A stretch of DNA of 64,000 nucleotides from Pseudonocardia asaccharolytica DSM 44247 = NBRC 16224 (GTDB lineage Bacteria; Actinomycetota; Actinomycetes; Mycobacteriales; Pseudonocardiaceae): positions 62,001 to 126,000 of the forward strand of contig NZ_AUII01000001.1 of the NCBI RefSeq assembly GCF_000423625.1. The letters are read 5' to 3'. The position numbers were made by a program, and so were the translations under genes. Below are positions 37,224-45,722 of the stretch, piece after piece (positions within the stretch are counted from its first letter, which is position 1; each line of letters begins with the position of its first letter). Under the pieces are notes generated by a model, which was not told the origin of the DNA, searched no databases, and saw only the letters and a list, made by a program, of their open reading frames with translations.

Positions 37224-38291
37224 GTGTGCCTGCCTGTGACGCCGCCCGTCGCGCCGATGCTGGCCAAGCCCATCGACGACATCCCCGCCGGCCAGATCTA
37301 CGAGCCGAAGTGGGACGGCTTCCGGTCCATCATCTTCCGGGACGGCGACGAGGTGGAGATCGGCAGCCGCAACGAGCGGCCGATGACCCGATACTTCCCC
37401 GAGATCGTCGAGGCCGCCCGGGCGAACTTCCCCGAGCGCGCGGTGATCGACGGGGAGATCGTGGTGGCCGATACCGGGCGCAACACCCTCGACTTCGAGG
37501 CGCTCCAGCAGCGCATCCACCCCGCCGCGAGCCGGGTGACGCTGCTCGCCGAGCAGACCCCGGCCAGCTTCATCGCCTTCGACCTGCTCGCTCTGGGCGA
37601 CGACGACCTCACCGAGAGGCCGTTCGAGCAGCGCCGGGCGTTGCTGGAGGAGGCGCTGACCGGGGCCGCGCCGCCGGTGTACCTCACCCCGGTCACCCGC
37701 GACCTCGAGACCGCGCGCCGATGGTTCGAGCAGTTCGAGGGTGCCGGCCTGGACGGGCTCATCGCCAAGCGGCTCGACCTGCCCTACCAACCCGACAGGC
37801 GGGTGATGAGCAAGATCAAGCACGAGCGGACGGCCGACTGCGTCGTCGCGGGGTACCGGGTGCACAAGTCGGGGCCGGACGCGCTGGGCTCGCTGCTGCT
37901 CGGGCTCTACGACGAACGCGGGGTGCTGAACTCCGTCGGCGTCGTCGGCGCGTTCCCGATGGCCATCCGCAGGGAGCTGTTCGTCGAGCTCCAGCCGCTG
38001 GTCACGACGTTCGACGGGCACCCATGGAACTGGGCCGCCCACGAGCAGGGCGAGCGGACGCCCCGCAAGAACGAAGCCAGTCGCTGGAACGCCGGCAAGG
38101 ACCTGTCGTTCGTCCCGCTGCGGCCCGAGCGGGTCATCGAGGTGCGCTACGACTACATGGAGGGTCAGCGGTTCCGGCATACTGCGCAGTTCGTGCGCTG
38201 GCGACCCGACCGCGACCCGATCTCATGCACCTATGAGCAACTCCTACGGCCCATCCGCTTCGACCTCGCCGACGTGCTCACCAGCGGCTGA
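37224..38291 (+). CDS. ligC: ATP-dependent DNA ligase LigC
   Basis: This 355-residue adenylyltransferase-OB ligase has motif I EPKWDGFRS (Lys is the AMP acceptor), motif III FIAFDLLALG, motif IV LDGLIAKR, motif V VMSKIKHERTADCVV, and the OB-fold end RHTAQFVRWRPDRDP. The N-terminus MCLPVTPPVAPMLAK matches mycobacterial LigC, fixing the start at GTG 37224. LigC is a minor ligase linked to repair and end joining. The LigD-type polymerase gene is 2 kb away. Confidence 0.93.
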   Translation: MCLPVTPPVAPMLAKPIDDIPAGQIYEPKWDGFRSIIFRDGDEVEIGSRNERPMTRYFPEIVEAARANFPERAVIDGEIVVADTGRNTLDFEALQQRIHPAASRVTLLAEQTPASFIAFDLLALGDDDLTERPFEQRRALLEEALTGAAPPVYLTPVTRDLETARRWFEQFEGAGLDGLIAKRLDLPYQPDRRVMSKIKHERTADCVVAGYRVHKSGPDALGSLLLGLYDERGVLNSVGVVGAFPMAIRRELFVELQPLVTTFDGHPWNWAAHEQGERTPRKNEASRWNAGKDLSFVPLRPERVIEVRYDYMEGQRFRHTAQFVRWRPDRDPISCTYEQLLRPIRFDLADVLTSG

Positions 38292-38302
38292 GCGCAGCGC
38301 CG

Positions 38303-39013
38303 TCATCGTGAGCGAGCCGGTTCGACACGGGTCCCCGGGGGCTTCCTGAGCCACGCGGTCGACTCGCTGTCCCAGCCGTCCATCTGAAAGACTCCGCGCG
38401 GCGTTTCGACCCGCACGCCGTGCGTGTGCACCAGCCCGCGGGTCGTCAGCCGGACCGCGTCGTAGTCCTCTGCCACGCGTTCCCAGTAAACCCGGACGTT
38501 GTCGCGCCGGGAATCCGGATATCGCAGGCACAGCCGACGGTAGTCCTTCAGCGAGTCGATCTCATAGCATCGTATCTCCGTCTCGCGGAAGAACACCGAA
38601 TGCAGGTGTCGCCCCCGACCGAAGAACTCGAATTGCTCGCCGTATTCCCAGGCGCTCTGTCCATTGGCCTGATAGGACGAGGTCCACCTGGCACCCATTG
38701 GTTTGTCGGGCATCGTGCGGAGGGCGGGGGTCAGGCTCACCGGCCCGAAGTTGGGTGCTGTGGAGTACCAGGCCTGCGGCGACCTGAGGGGGAGCGCGAA
38801 CCATCCGGCGCGCAGCCGCTCGTCGAGCACTGTCGCGAATTCGTCGGGGACGCGGTCGGGAAAGTCCGGCGCCGTCGCGTCGCTGGACAGGAAGAAGGAC
38901 GCGATGACGATGCTCTGGTAAAGATCGAGATCGTCGAGGACGGCGAGCCGGGAAACCATCCGTTGGAACGTGGAGTACAACCCGCGGACAACGGGCGCAG
39001 CGGAGAGGGACAC
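38303..39013 (-). CDS. Hypothetical protein, first of a lower-G+C orphan pair
   Basis: This 236-residue soluble protein of no family I recognise has many aromatics and several conserved-looking segments (FFGRGRHLHSVFFRE, DYRRLCLRYPDSRRDNVRVYWERVAEDYDAVRL, GVFQMDGWDSESTAWLRKPPG). There is no signal peptide or membrane helix. GTG 39013 is used; ATG at 38959 is an alternative. Base composition is visibly lower than its neighbours (34 of 60 G+C in 38521-38580). It lies downstream of a small exported-looking protein gene on the same strand, 45 nt apart. Confidence 0.6.
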   Translation of the reverse strand: MSLSAAPVVRGLYSTFQRMVSRLAVLDDLDLYQSIVIASFFLSSDATAPDFPDRVPDEFATVLDERLRAGWFALPLRSPQAWYSTAPNFGPVSLTPALRTMPDKPMGARWTSSYQANGQSAWEYGEQFEFFGRGRHLHSVFFRETEIRCYEIDSLKDYRRLCLRYPDSRRDNVRVYWERVAEDYDAVRLTTRGLVHTHGVRVETPRGVFQMDGWDSESTAWLRKPPGTRVEPARSR

Positions 39014-39058
39014 GTGATCAGTCCTGGAATTGATCGTGGAGCAGGTGCGGCCCGATCC

Positions 39059-39433
39059 TCAGCAGTTCACTACGACGGCGGGCGACCATTGGTCGAACCG
39101 CTCGTAACGCTGGCCGCCATCCACGATCAGGAAGTTGGCCTTCGACTTGTAGCGTGCACCGTTGATACATGGCTCGTTGGCTGCCGCGTTCACGAATTTC
39201 GCGTCCTCGTCCTTCCCGGCGCTCGAATTCACGAGGTAGAAGTACCCGGGCTGCGTCTCCCGGTACAGATACGACTGCACACCAAGATACTCCTTCGGAG
39301 TCGTACAGCTGATGACCTGGAGGGCGTTGGTGCGTCCGGGCTCGTGGTGGGAGTGGTGCGGGTGGCCGAGCTTGAGCTTGCTGGCCGCCACCGCGGTGGC
39401 CAGAGCTGTGAACTGGACGAACACTCCACGCAT
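39059..39433 (-). CDS. Hypothetical small protein, possibly secreted
   Basis: This 124-residue protein's N-terminus (VFVQFTALATAVAASKLKLG) could be a weak signal peptide, followed by a His-rich HPHHSHHE segment. The rest is polar with three cysteines (ISCTTP, EPCING, VVNC at the end). ATG has GGAGAG 4 nt upstream. No family is recognised. It shares the reduced G+C of the next gene, and the two look like one transcription unit of foreign origin. Confidence 0.55.
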   Translation of the reverse strand: MRGVFVQFTALATAVAASKLKLGHPHHSHHEPGRTNALQVISCTTPKEYLGVQSYLYRETQPGYFYLVNSSAGKDEDAKFVNAAANEPCINGARYKSKANFLIVDGGQRYERFDQWSPAVVVNC

Positions 39434-39462
39434 CGATCTCTCCGAACCGTCGTCATTCTGAA

Positions 39463-39487
39463 TGATCTTGAGAATATTGATCTTCAG
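39463..39487. repeat. Direct repeat in the promoter region of the orphan pair
   Basis: TGATCTTGAG (39463-39472) and TGATCTTCAG (39478-39487) differ by one base and lie 15 bp apart, in an A+T-rich stretch 30-55 nt upstream of the 39433 start. This is a possible regulator site. Confidence 0.4.
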
Positions 39488-39620
39488 CTCACGAGGTCAC
39501 TCCACAACGGTGGGACCGCACGCCATACGGAGAGTGACGAATCGGCGGCTTGCCTCTCCTATCCATGCGGCCGTCACCGGGATGGGCGAGGATCGGCGAC
39601 GTGTTTGTAAGCGGTGTGCC

Positions 39621-40187
39621 GTGGCCCGGCTGAGCGCGGACGATCTGCAGGCGGCGCGCGACCGGACCGTCGGCGACGTGCTGCCCGGCCCCGCCGATCC
39701 GCCGCTGCGGGTGCTGTTCTGCGGGATCAATCCCGGGCTGGTCTCCGCGGCGACCGGATATCACTTCGCCCGGCCGGGCAACCGGTTTTGGCCGGTGCTG
39801 CACGCGTCCGGCTTCACCCCGCGGCGCCTGATGCCCGCCGAGCAGCGCGAGCTCGCCACGCTGGGGCTGGGCATCACGAACCTGGCGGCCAGGGCCACCG
39901 CGCGGGCCGACGAGCTGACCCGCGACGAGCTCGTCGCGGGTGGACGGCGGCTGCGGGCCCTGGTGGCGCGGCACCGGCCGCGATGGCTCGCGGTCGTCGG
40001 CATCACCGCCTACCGGGTGGCGTTCGCCGAGCCGAGGGCCGCCGTCGGCCCACAGGAGCAGGGGTTTGGCGACACGCGCGTGTGGGTGCTGCCCAACCCC
40101 AGCGGGCTCAACGCGCACTGGTCACGCGAGGCGATGACCGAGGAGTACACCCGGCTCCGTATCGCCGCAGCTCAACGCCGATTGTGA
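39621..40187 (+). CDS. mug: G/T(U)-mismatch-specific DNA glycosylase (Mug/TDG)
   Basis: This 188-residue glycosylase has LRVLFCGINPGLVSAATGYHFARPGNRFWPVL (GINPG with the catalytic-water Asn) and VWVLPNPSGLNAHW (NPSG intercalation loop). It excises uracil or thymine opposite guanine. GTG at 39621 gives the family-length protein; earlier starts only add sequence that reads like intergenic DNA. Its TGA stop is inside the left arm of palindrome copy 3, and it converges on the ligD-Pol gene. Confidence 0.92.
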   Translation: MARLSADDLQAARDRTVGDVLPGPADPPLRVLFCGINPGLVSAATGYHFARPGNRFWPVLHASGFTPRRLMPAEQRELATLGLGITNLAARATARADELTRDELVAGGRRLRALVARHRPRWLAVVGITAYRVAFAEPRAAVGPQEQGFGDTRVWVLPNPSGLNAHWSREAMTEEYTRLRIAAAQRRL

Positions 40188-40223
40188 GTGCGTAACAGTG
40201 TTAGAACACTGTTACGCACTCAC
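40184..40223. repeat. Dispersed palindrome, copy 3
   Basis: The 19-nt arms (40184-40202 and 40205-40223) are perfectly complementary with a 2-nt loop and are identical to the 19-nt core of copy 1. The left arm holds the mug stop (40185-40187) and the right arm holds the ligD-Pol stop (40220-40222). Confidence 0.92.
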
Positions 40224-41020
40224 CGGGGGTCGCGGTCGGCCCATTCCAGCAGCTCGTCGAGCAGGAACACCGCGTCGTCGATCCCGGTGTGCACGTCCCC
40301 CAGCTCGGCGAACCGCGCGGGCACGGTGGCGATGGTGAATTCGCGCGGGTCGACGTCGGCGATCTCGTCCCAGCGGACCGGGGTGGACACCACGGCCTCG
40401 GGCACTCCGCGCACCGAGTAGGCGCTGCGGATGGTGTGGTCGCGGGCGTTCTGGTTGTAGTCCACGAAGATCGACTTCGGGTCGCGGTCCTTGCGCCACC
40501 AGGTCAGGTCCACCAGGTCACCGGCGCGGCGCGCGACCTCGACGGCGAACGCGTGGGCGGCGCGCCGGACGTCCGTGAAGCCCCAGTGCGGCTCGATTCG
40601 CACATAGACGTGCAGACCCTTGCCGCCGGAGGTCTTCGGCCAACCGACCGCGCCGATCCCGTCGAGCACCTCCTGGACCACCCCCGCGACCCGCCGGACG
40701 TCGGCGAAGCTCGCCTGTGGCATCGGGTCGAGGTCGATGCGCCACTCGTCGGGTTGTTCGACGTCCGTGCATCGCGAGTTCCAGGGATGAAACTCCACCG
40801 TCGACATCTGGACGGCCCACACCACGTCCGCGACGTGGGTCACGCACAGCTCGTCGGCGTGCCGGTTCCACCGGGGAAAATGGACCCGTACCGTGCGCAC
40901 CCAGTCCGGCGCGCCGTGGGGCAGCCGCTTCTGGTGGACCTTCTCCCCAGTGACACCGGTGGGGAAGCGGTGCAGCATACACGGCCTGTTGCGGAGCGCA
41001 CGCACGATCCCGTCGCCCAC
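40220..41020 (-). CDS. ligD: LigD-type primase-polymerase domain protein, 5' end uncertain
   Basis: At least 266 residues match the stand-alone polymerase (PolDom) of bacterial end joining: PCMLHRFPTGVTGEKVHQKR, WAVQMSTVEFHPWNSR, WRIDLDPMP (DxD catalytic pair), KTSGGKGLHVYVRI, and VDYNQNARDHTIRSAYSVRG. The first standard start in frame is GTG 41020. However, the conserved N-terminus (VELEIGDRTVRISNPDRVYFP ending in LARYYLA) is encoded immediately upstream at 41021-41167 in the same open frame, with no ATG, GTG or TTG. The frame is bounded upstream by the stop of the DUF2631 gene. It probably works with ligC and with Ku, which is not in this window. Confidence 0.85.
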   Translation of the reverse strand: MGDGIVRALRNRPCMLHRFPTGVTGEKVHQKRLPHGAPDWVRTVRVHFPRWNRHADELCVTHVADVVWAVQMSTVEFHPWNSRCTDVEQPDEWRIDLDPMPQASFADVRRVAGVVQEVLDGIGAVGWPKTSGGKGLHVYVRIEPHWGFTDVRRAAHAFAVEVARRAGDLVDLTWWRKDRDPKSIFVDYNQNARDHTIRSAYSVRGVPEAVVSTPVRWDEIADVDPREFTIATVPARFAELGDVHTGIDDAVFLLDELLEWADRDPR

Positions 41021-41167
41021 GGCGAGGTAGTAGCGCGCCAGATCCAGCTTGGTCTCCCCGCGGGCCGGGAAGTAGACCCGGTCCGGGTTGCTGATCCGGA
41101 CGGTCCGGTCGCCGATCTCGAGTTCGACGGCCGGACTCGTGCGCTCGGCGATGGCGGCCGCCCGCGG

Positions 41168-41428
41168 TCAGCGCCGCCAGGCGTGGCGCTTGCGAAGCGC
41201 GCTGTTGATCAGTCCGAACACGATGACCAGCGCGGGGATGACCATCCAGAGGATCTCGGTGTAGCTGACGGAGTGACCGATCAACATGAGCGGCAGCAGG
41301 ATCGCAGAGATGATCCCGGCGATGACGGTGCCCTTCGGGAACCCGCCGTGCCAGCCCCACTCCGCGGACGGCTCGTCCATCGGATCAACCTGCGGCCGCT
41401 TCGCCAGCTCCCGAGAATTGCTCGCCAC
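41168..41428 (-). CDS. DUF2631 membrane protein
   Basis: This 86-residue actinobacterial protein has the EWGWHGGFPKGTVIAG motif, two helices (GTVIAGIISAILLPLMLIG; TEILWMVIPALVIVFGLIN) and a basic C-terminus. Its function is unknown. The family is typically found beside dxr, as here, where it is divergent from dxr. Its TGA is in frame with the ligD-Pol coding sequence that follows directly. Confidence 0.85.
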   Translation of the reverse strand: MASNSRELAKRPQVDPMDEPSAEWGWHGGFPKGTVIAGIISAILLPLMLIGHSVSYTEILWMVIPALVIVFGLINSALRKRHAWRR

Positions 41429-41498
41429 GCCGTCCTCCCAACGCCTGTGTGTGCGGGCTCATCGTCGCACAACGCCGTACCGGGGATGATGTGTGGTG

Positions 41499-42674
41499 AT
41501 GAGTGACGCGCACACCCCCCGGTCCGTCCTGGTGCTGGGCTCCACCGGGTCGATCGGCACCCAGGCCCTCGACGTCATCGCTCACGCCGGTGGCCGGTTC
41601 GCCGTGGCCGGGCTGGCCGCGGGCGGCGGCGACCCGGCCCTGCTCGCCGCGCAGGCTCGCGTCCACGACGTGCGGCGCATCGCCGTCGCCGATCCGGTCG
41701 CGGCCGCCGCGCTGCGCGCCGAGCTGACCGGGGTCGAGGTGCTCGACGGCCCCGACGCCGCCGCCGAGCTCACCGCCACCACTCCCGCCGACGTCGTGCT
41801 GAACGGCATCACCGGCTCCCGCGGTCTCGGCCCGACGCTGGCCGCACTCAAGACGGGGGCGACCCTCGCGCTCGCGAACAAGGAGTCCCTGGTCGCCGGC
41901 GGACGGCTGGTGACGGGCGCGGCCCGGCCCGGGCAGATCGTGCCGGTCGACTCCGAGCACTCGGCGCTCGCGCAGTGCCTGCGCGGCGGGGCCGAGACCG
42001 AGGTGGCCCGGCTCGTGCTCACCGCGTCGGGCGGGCCGTTCCGCGGGCGGCGTCGCGGCGACCTGGTACACGTCGGGCTCGACGACGCGCTCAAGCACCC
42101 CACCTGGGACATGGGCCCGGTCGTCACCATCAACTCCGCGACGCTGGTCAACAAGGGGCTGGAGGTCATCGAGGCGCACCTGCTGTTCGGGGTGCCCTAC
42201 GAGCGGATCGACGTCGTCGTGCACCCGCAGTCGATCGTGCACTCGATGGTCACCTTCGTCGACGGCTCGACGATCGCGCAGGCCAGCCCGCCGGATATGC
42301 GGCTGCCGATCGCGCTGGCGCTGGGCTGGCCCGACCGGGTCCCCGGCGCCGCGGCGGGGTGCGCCTGGGACACCGCGCAGAGCTGGGCCTTCGAGCCCCT
42401 CGACGACGAGGCCTTCCCCGGGGTGCGGCTGGCCCGCGCGGCCGGGACTGTGGGCGGCGGGCTGCCCGCGGTGTTCAACGCGGCCAACGAGGAGGCGGTC
42501 GCGGCGTTCGTCGGGAGCGCGCTGCCGTACTTGGGGATCACCGAGGTCGTCGAGCGCACCCTGGGCGCGGCCGACGGCTGGCGGGGCGATCCGGCTACCG
42601 TGGCGGATGTGTTGGCCGCTGAGGACTGGGCCCGGGCACGCGCCCGCGAGCTGGCGGGAAGGCTCGGATCGTGA
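41499..42674 (+). CDS. dxr: 1-deoxy-D-xylulose 5-phosphate reductoisomerase
   Basis: This 391-residue enzyme catalyses the second step of the MEP isoprenoid pathway. It has the NADPH site [25 protein letters not shown], the substrate/metal segment [24 protein letters not shown], and [31 protein letters not shown] at 41499 is preferred to the GTGs 3 and 6 nt upstream. It is the first gene of dxr-rip1-HAD, overlapping rip1 by 4 nt (GTGA). Confidence 0.97.
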   Translation: MSDAHTPRSVLVLGSTGSIGTQALDVIAHAGGRFAVAGLAAGGGDPALLAAQARVHDVRRIAVADPVAAAALRAELTGVEVLDGPDAAAELTATTPADVVLNGITGSRGLGPTLAALKTGATLALANKESLVAGGRLVTGAARPGQIVPVDSEHSALAQCLRGGAETEVARLVLTASGGPFRGRRRGDLVHVGLDDALKHPTWDMGPVVTINSATLVNKGLEVIEAHLLFGVPYERIDVVVHPQSIVHSMVTFVDGSTIAQASPPDMRLPIALALGWPDRVPGAAAGCAWDTAQSWAFEPLDDEAFPGVRLARAAGTVGGGLPAVFNAANEEAVAAFVGSALPYLGITEVVERTLGAADGWRGDPATVADVLAAEDWARARARELAGRLGS

Positions 42675-43873
42675 GCTTTCTGATCGGGGTCGTGCTGTTC
42701 GCGCTCGGTATCGCGATCTCCATCGCGCTGCACGAGGCCGGGCACCTGCTCACCGCCAAGGCGTTCGGCATGCGGGTACGCCGCTACTTCATCGGCTTCG
42801 GGCCGACGATCTTCTCCCTCCGCCGTGGTGAGACCGAGTACGGCCTCAAGGCCATCCCGGCCGGCGGGTTCTGCGATATCGCGGGGATGACCGCGCTGGA
42901 CGAGGTCACCCCCGAGGAGCGGCCACGGGCCTTCTTCCGCAAGCCGACCTGGCAGCGGGTCGTGGTGCTGTCGGCCGGGTCGGCCATGCACTTCCTCATC
43001 GGGATCCTGCTGATCTTCGTGCTCGCGGTGACCTCCGGGCTGCCCAACTCCGAGGATCTCGCGGTGGCCGGCCAGGTCAGCTGCGCGTCGAACCAGGACC
43101 CGGCGACCGGGAAGCTCCAGCCGTGCGGCCCGGGGGTGCCCACGCCCGCCGCCGACGCCGGTTTCCAGACCGGCGACCGGATCGTCTCGGTGGCCGACGC
43201 GCCCGTGACGACGTGGCTCGACGCCGTCGCCACGATCCAGGCCGCCGACGGGCCGACGCAGATCGTCGTCGAGCGGGACGGCCGCGAGGTGTCGCTGACG
43301 GTCGATGTGGCGCCGGTGCAGCGGATCGATGCGCAGACCGGGCAGGTCCGCACGGTCGGTGCCATCGGGCTCGGTCAGCAGTTGATGTTCACCTACGGCC
43401 CGCTCGCGGCCGTGCCGGCCACGCTGGACTACACCGGCACGATGTTCGGCAATGTCTGGACCGGCCTCAAGATGTTCCCGGAGAAGATCCCGCGGCTCAT
43501 CGACGCGATCGGCGGGGGTGCGCGCGACGAGAACACCCCGGTCAGCGTGGTCGGGGCGAGCATCATCGGGGGTGACGCGGCCGAACGAGGGTTGTGGAGC
43601 CTCTTCGTCCTGCTGCTCGCGCTGCTGAACTTCTTCGTCGGCGTGTTCAACCTGCTGCCGCTGCTGCCGCTGGACGGCGGGCATATCGCGGTGAACCTCT
43701 ATGAGCGGGTCCGGGACTGGGCGCGGGCGAGGCTGGGCAAGACGACGATGCCGCCGGTCGACTACACCCGGCTGCTGCCGCTCACCTACGCGGTGATCCT
43801 CGTCGGCGGTGCGATCAGTCTGCTCACCCTCACCGCCGACATCGTGAACCCGATCAGGCTGCCGACCGAGTAG
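42671..43873 (+). CDS. rip1: Site-2 intramembrane zinc metalloprotease (Rip1/RseP)
   Basis: This 400-residue S2P has the catalytic HEAGH in the first membrane segment and a PDZ domain in the extracytoplasmic loop ([25 protein letters not shown]). The third metal ligand lies in [13 protein letters not shown] near the C-terminus. Rip1 cleaves anti-sigma factors and other membrane regulators. The dxr-rip1-ispG association is conserved in mycobacteria and relatives; here a HAD gene sits between rip1 and ispG. Confidence 0.95.
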   Translation: MSFLIGVVLFALGIAISIALHEAGHLLTAKAFGMRVRRYFIGFGPTIFSLRRGETEYGLKAIPAGGFCDIAGMTALDEVTPEERPRAFFRKPTWQRVVVLSAGSAMHFLIGILLIFVLAVTSGLPNSEDLAVAGQVSCASNQDPATGKLQPCGPGVPTPAADAGFQTGDRIVSVADAPVTTWLDAVATIQAADGPTQIVVERDGREVSLTVDVAPVQRIDAQTGQVRTVGAIGLGQQLMFTYGPLAAVPATLDYTGTMFGNVWTGLKMFPEKIPRLIDAIGGGARDENTPVSVVGASIIGGDAAERGLWSLFVLLLALLNFFVGVFNLLPLLPLDGGHIAVNLYERVRDWARARLGKTTMPPVDYTRLLPLTYAVILVGGAISLLTLTADIVNPIRLPTE

Positions 43874-44415
43874 TGGCCGTCGATCAGATGCCGGACCAGC
43901 CCCGCGACGGGTCCGGAGCAGCAGCGGCGCGAGATGGGGCCCGGGCGCTGGCCGTGTTCGACATCGACGGCGTGCTCGCCGACGTCACCCACCGGCTGCA
44001 CTTCCTGGACGCCCGTCCGCAGCGCTGGGAACGGTTCTTCGCGGCGGCGGACCGGGACCCGTTGCTGGAGGAGGGCGCCAAGCGGCTGCGTGTCGCGCTG
44101 ACCGCCCACGACGTCGTCTACCTGACCGGGCGCCCGGAGCGGAACCGCCGGCTCACCGAGCGCTGGCTGGCCCGGCACGGCCTGCCCACCGAACCGCTGT
44201 ACATGCGCCCGGACGACGACCACCGCCCGGCGCGCATCGTCAAACGGGAGGTGCTGCGCGGGCTCGCCGGCTCCCGCACGGTGGCGTCGGTGATCGACGA
44301 CGACCCCGCGGTCGTCGCGGTGCTGGAGGCCGAGGGCTGGCCGGTGGAGCTGGCCACCTGGCTGCCGCATTCCTCGACGCTGCGGGACGCGCAGGAACGC
44401 GCAGGTCGCACCTGA
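43873..44415 (+). CDS. HAD-family phosphatase domain protein
   Basis: This 180-residue protein has motif I FDIDGVLADVTHR (nucleophile Asp, general acid Asp), motif II LTGRPE, and motif IV VIDDDPAVV. It resembles polynucleotide 5'-phosphatase/kinase-associated HAD domains (FLDARPQRWERFF). The substrate is unproven. GTG overlaps the rip1 stop by one base. Its TGA stop abuts palindrome copy 4. Confidence 0.8.
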   Translation: MAVDQMPDQPRDGSGAAAARDGARALAVFDIDGVLADVTHRLHFLDARPQRWERFFAAADRDPLLEEGAKRLRVALTAHDVVYLTGRPERNRRLTERWLARHGLPTEPLYMRPDDDHRPARIVKREVLRGLAGSRTVASVIDDDPAVVAVLEAEGWPVELATWLPHSSTLRDAQERAGRT

Positions 44416-44460
44416 CTGTGGGTGCGTAACAGTGTTAGCACACTGTTACGCACCCACAGT
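44415..44460. repeat. Dispersed palindrome, copy 4
   Basis: The 21-nt arms (44415-44435 and 44440-44460) pair perfectly around a 4-nt loop. It has compensated A-to-G/T-to-C changes (GTGGGTGCGTAACAGTGT). This copy lies between co-directional genes and ends 14 nt before the ispG start, overlapping the region where the ispG promoter would lie. Confidence 0.9.
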
Positions 44461-44474
44461 GGAATACTGGGACC

Positions 44475-45617
44475 GTGAGTGTCTCCCTGGGCATGCCCGC
44501 GACCCCCGCACCCACCTTCGCGGCTCGCCGGAAGACCCGGCAGCTACAGGTCGGCCCGGTCGGGGTCGGCAGCGACCACCCCATCTCGATCCAGTCGATG
44601 ACGACCACCCTGACCGCCGACGTCAACGCCACCTTGCAGCAGATCGCTGAGCTCACCGCGACGGGATGCGACATCGTGCGCGTCGCCTGCCCCAGCCAGG
44701 ACGACGCCGACGCGCTGCCCGCGATCGCCGCGAAGTCGAAGATCCCGGTCATCGCCGATATCCACTTCCAGCCGAAGTACGTCTTCGCTGCGATCGAGGC
44801 GGGCTGCGCGGCGGTCCGGGTGAACCCGGGCAACATCAAGAAGTTCGACGACAAGGTCGCCGAGATCGCGCGGGCCGCCCGCGACCGGGGCACCCCGATC
44901 CGGATCGGCGTCAACGCCGGCTCGCTCGACCCGCGGCTGCTCGCCAAGCACGGCAAGGCCACACCGGAGGCGCTGGTGGAGTCGGCGCTGTGGGAGGCGA
45001 GCCTGTTCGCCGAGCACGACTTCCACGACATCAAGATCTCGGTCAAGCACCACGACCCGGTCGTGATGGTGCGCGCCTACGAGCTGCTCGCCGAGACCTG
45101 CGACTACCCGCTGCACCTCGGCGTCACCGAGGCGGGCCCGGCCTTCCAGGGCACGATCAAGTCCGCGGTCGCGTTCGGGGCACTGCTGTCGAAGGGCATC
45201 GGGGACACGATCCGGGTCTCGCTCTCGGCCCCGCCGATCGAGGAGGTCAAGGTCGGCACGCAGATCCTCCAGTCGCTGAACCTCCGCCCGCGCAAGCTCG
45301 AGATCGTGTCCTGCCCGTCGTGCGGACGCGCGCAGGTCGACGTGTACAAGCTCGCCGACGAGGTCACCGCGGGCCTGACCGGGATGGAGGTCCCGCTGCG
45401 GGTGGCCGTCATGGGCTGCGTCGTCAACGGGCCGGGCGAGGCCCGGGAGGCCGACCTCGGTGTCGCCTCCGGTAACGGCAAGGGCCAGATCTTCGTCAAG
45501 GGGAAGGTCATCAAGACGGTGCCGGAGCACGCGATCGTCGAGACGCTGATCGAGGAGGCGCTCAAGATCGCCGAAACGATGGACGCCGAGGGCGAGCCCC
45601 GGGTGACCGTCGGATGA
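44475..45617 (+). CDS. ispG: 4-hydroxy-3-methylbut-2-enyl diphosphate synthase
   Basis: This 380-residue iron-sulfur enzyme of the MEP pathway has the TIM-barrel motifs [37 protein letters not shown] and GVTEAG. The [4Fe-4S] ligands are the two Cys of SCPSCGR and the Cys in [15 protein letters not shown], with Glu. An AATACT box at 44463-44468 places the transcript start at or near the GTG. It is downstream of dxr and rip1, as in mycobacteria. Confidence 0.97.
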   Translation: MSVSLGMPATPAPTFAARRKTRQLQVGPVGVGSDHPISIQSMTTTLTADVNATLQQIAELTATGCDIVRVACPSQDDADALPAIAAKSKIPVIADIHFQPKYVFAAIEAGCAAVRVNPGNIKKFDDKVAEIARAARDRGTPIRIGVNAGSLDPRLLAKHGKATPEALVESALWEASLFAEHDFHDIKISVKHHDPVVMVRAYELLAETCDYPLHLGVTEAGPAFQGTIKSAVAFGALLSKGIGDTIRVSLSAPPIEEVKVGTQILQSLNLRPRKLEIVSCPSCGRAQVDVYKLADEVTAGLTGMEVPLRVAVMGCVVNGPGEAREADLGVASGNGKGQIFVKGKVIKTVPEHAIVETLIEEALKIAETMDAEGEPRVTVG

Positions 45618-45654
45618 GCCGGCGAACCCGCGCGGACAGCACCGTCGGATGAGC
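45606..45654 (+). repeat. 35-bp tandem near-duplication at the ispG 3' end
   Basis: ACCGTCGGATGAGC at 45606-45619, which includes the ispG stop, is repeated exactly at 45641-45654, and similarity continues into the following 13 bases. This is a small tandem duplication of the gene end. Confidence 0.7.
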
Positions 45655-45722
45655 GGGTGAACCGCGGCAAGATCGCCCAGGCGCACGTGGGCAGGGCGTC
45701 GGCCATATGGCACGGTGAGAAG

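Noticed and set aside
33908..44460. The palindromes as ends of an insertion sequence or integron
   Set aside because: No transposase or integrase gene lies between them. The intervening genes are ordinary, and I see no target-site duplications.
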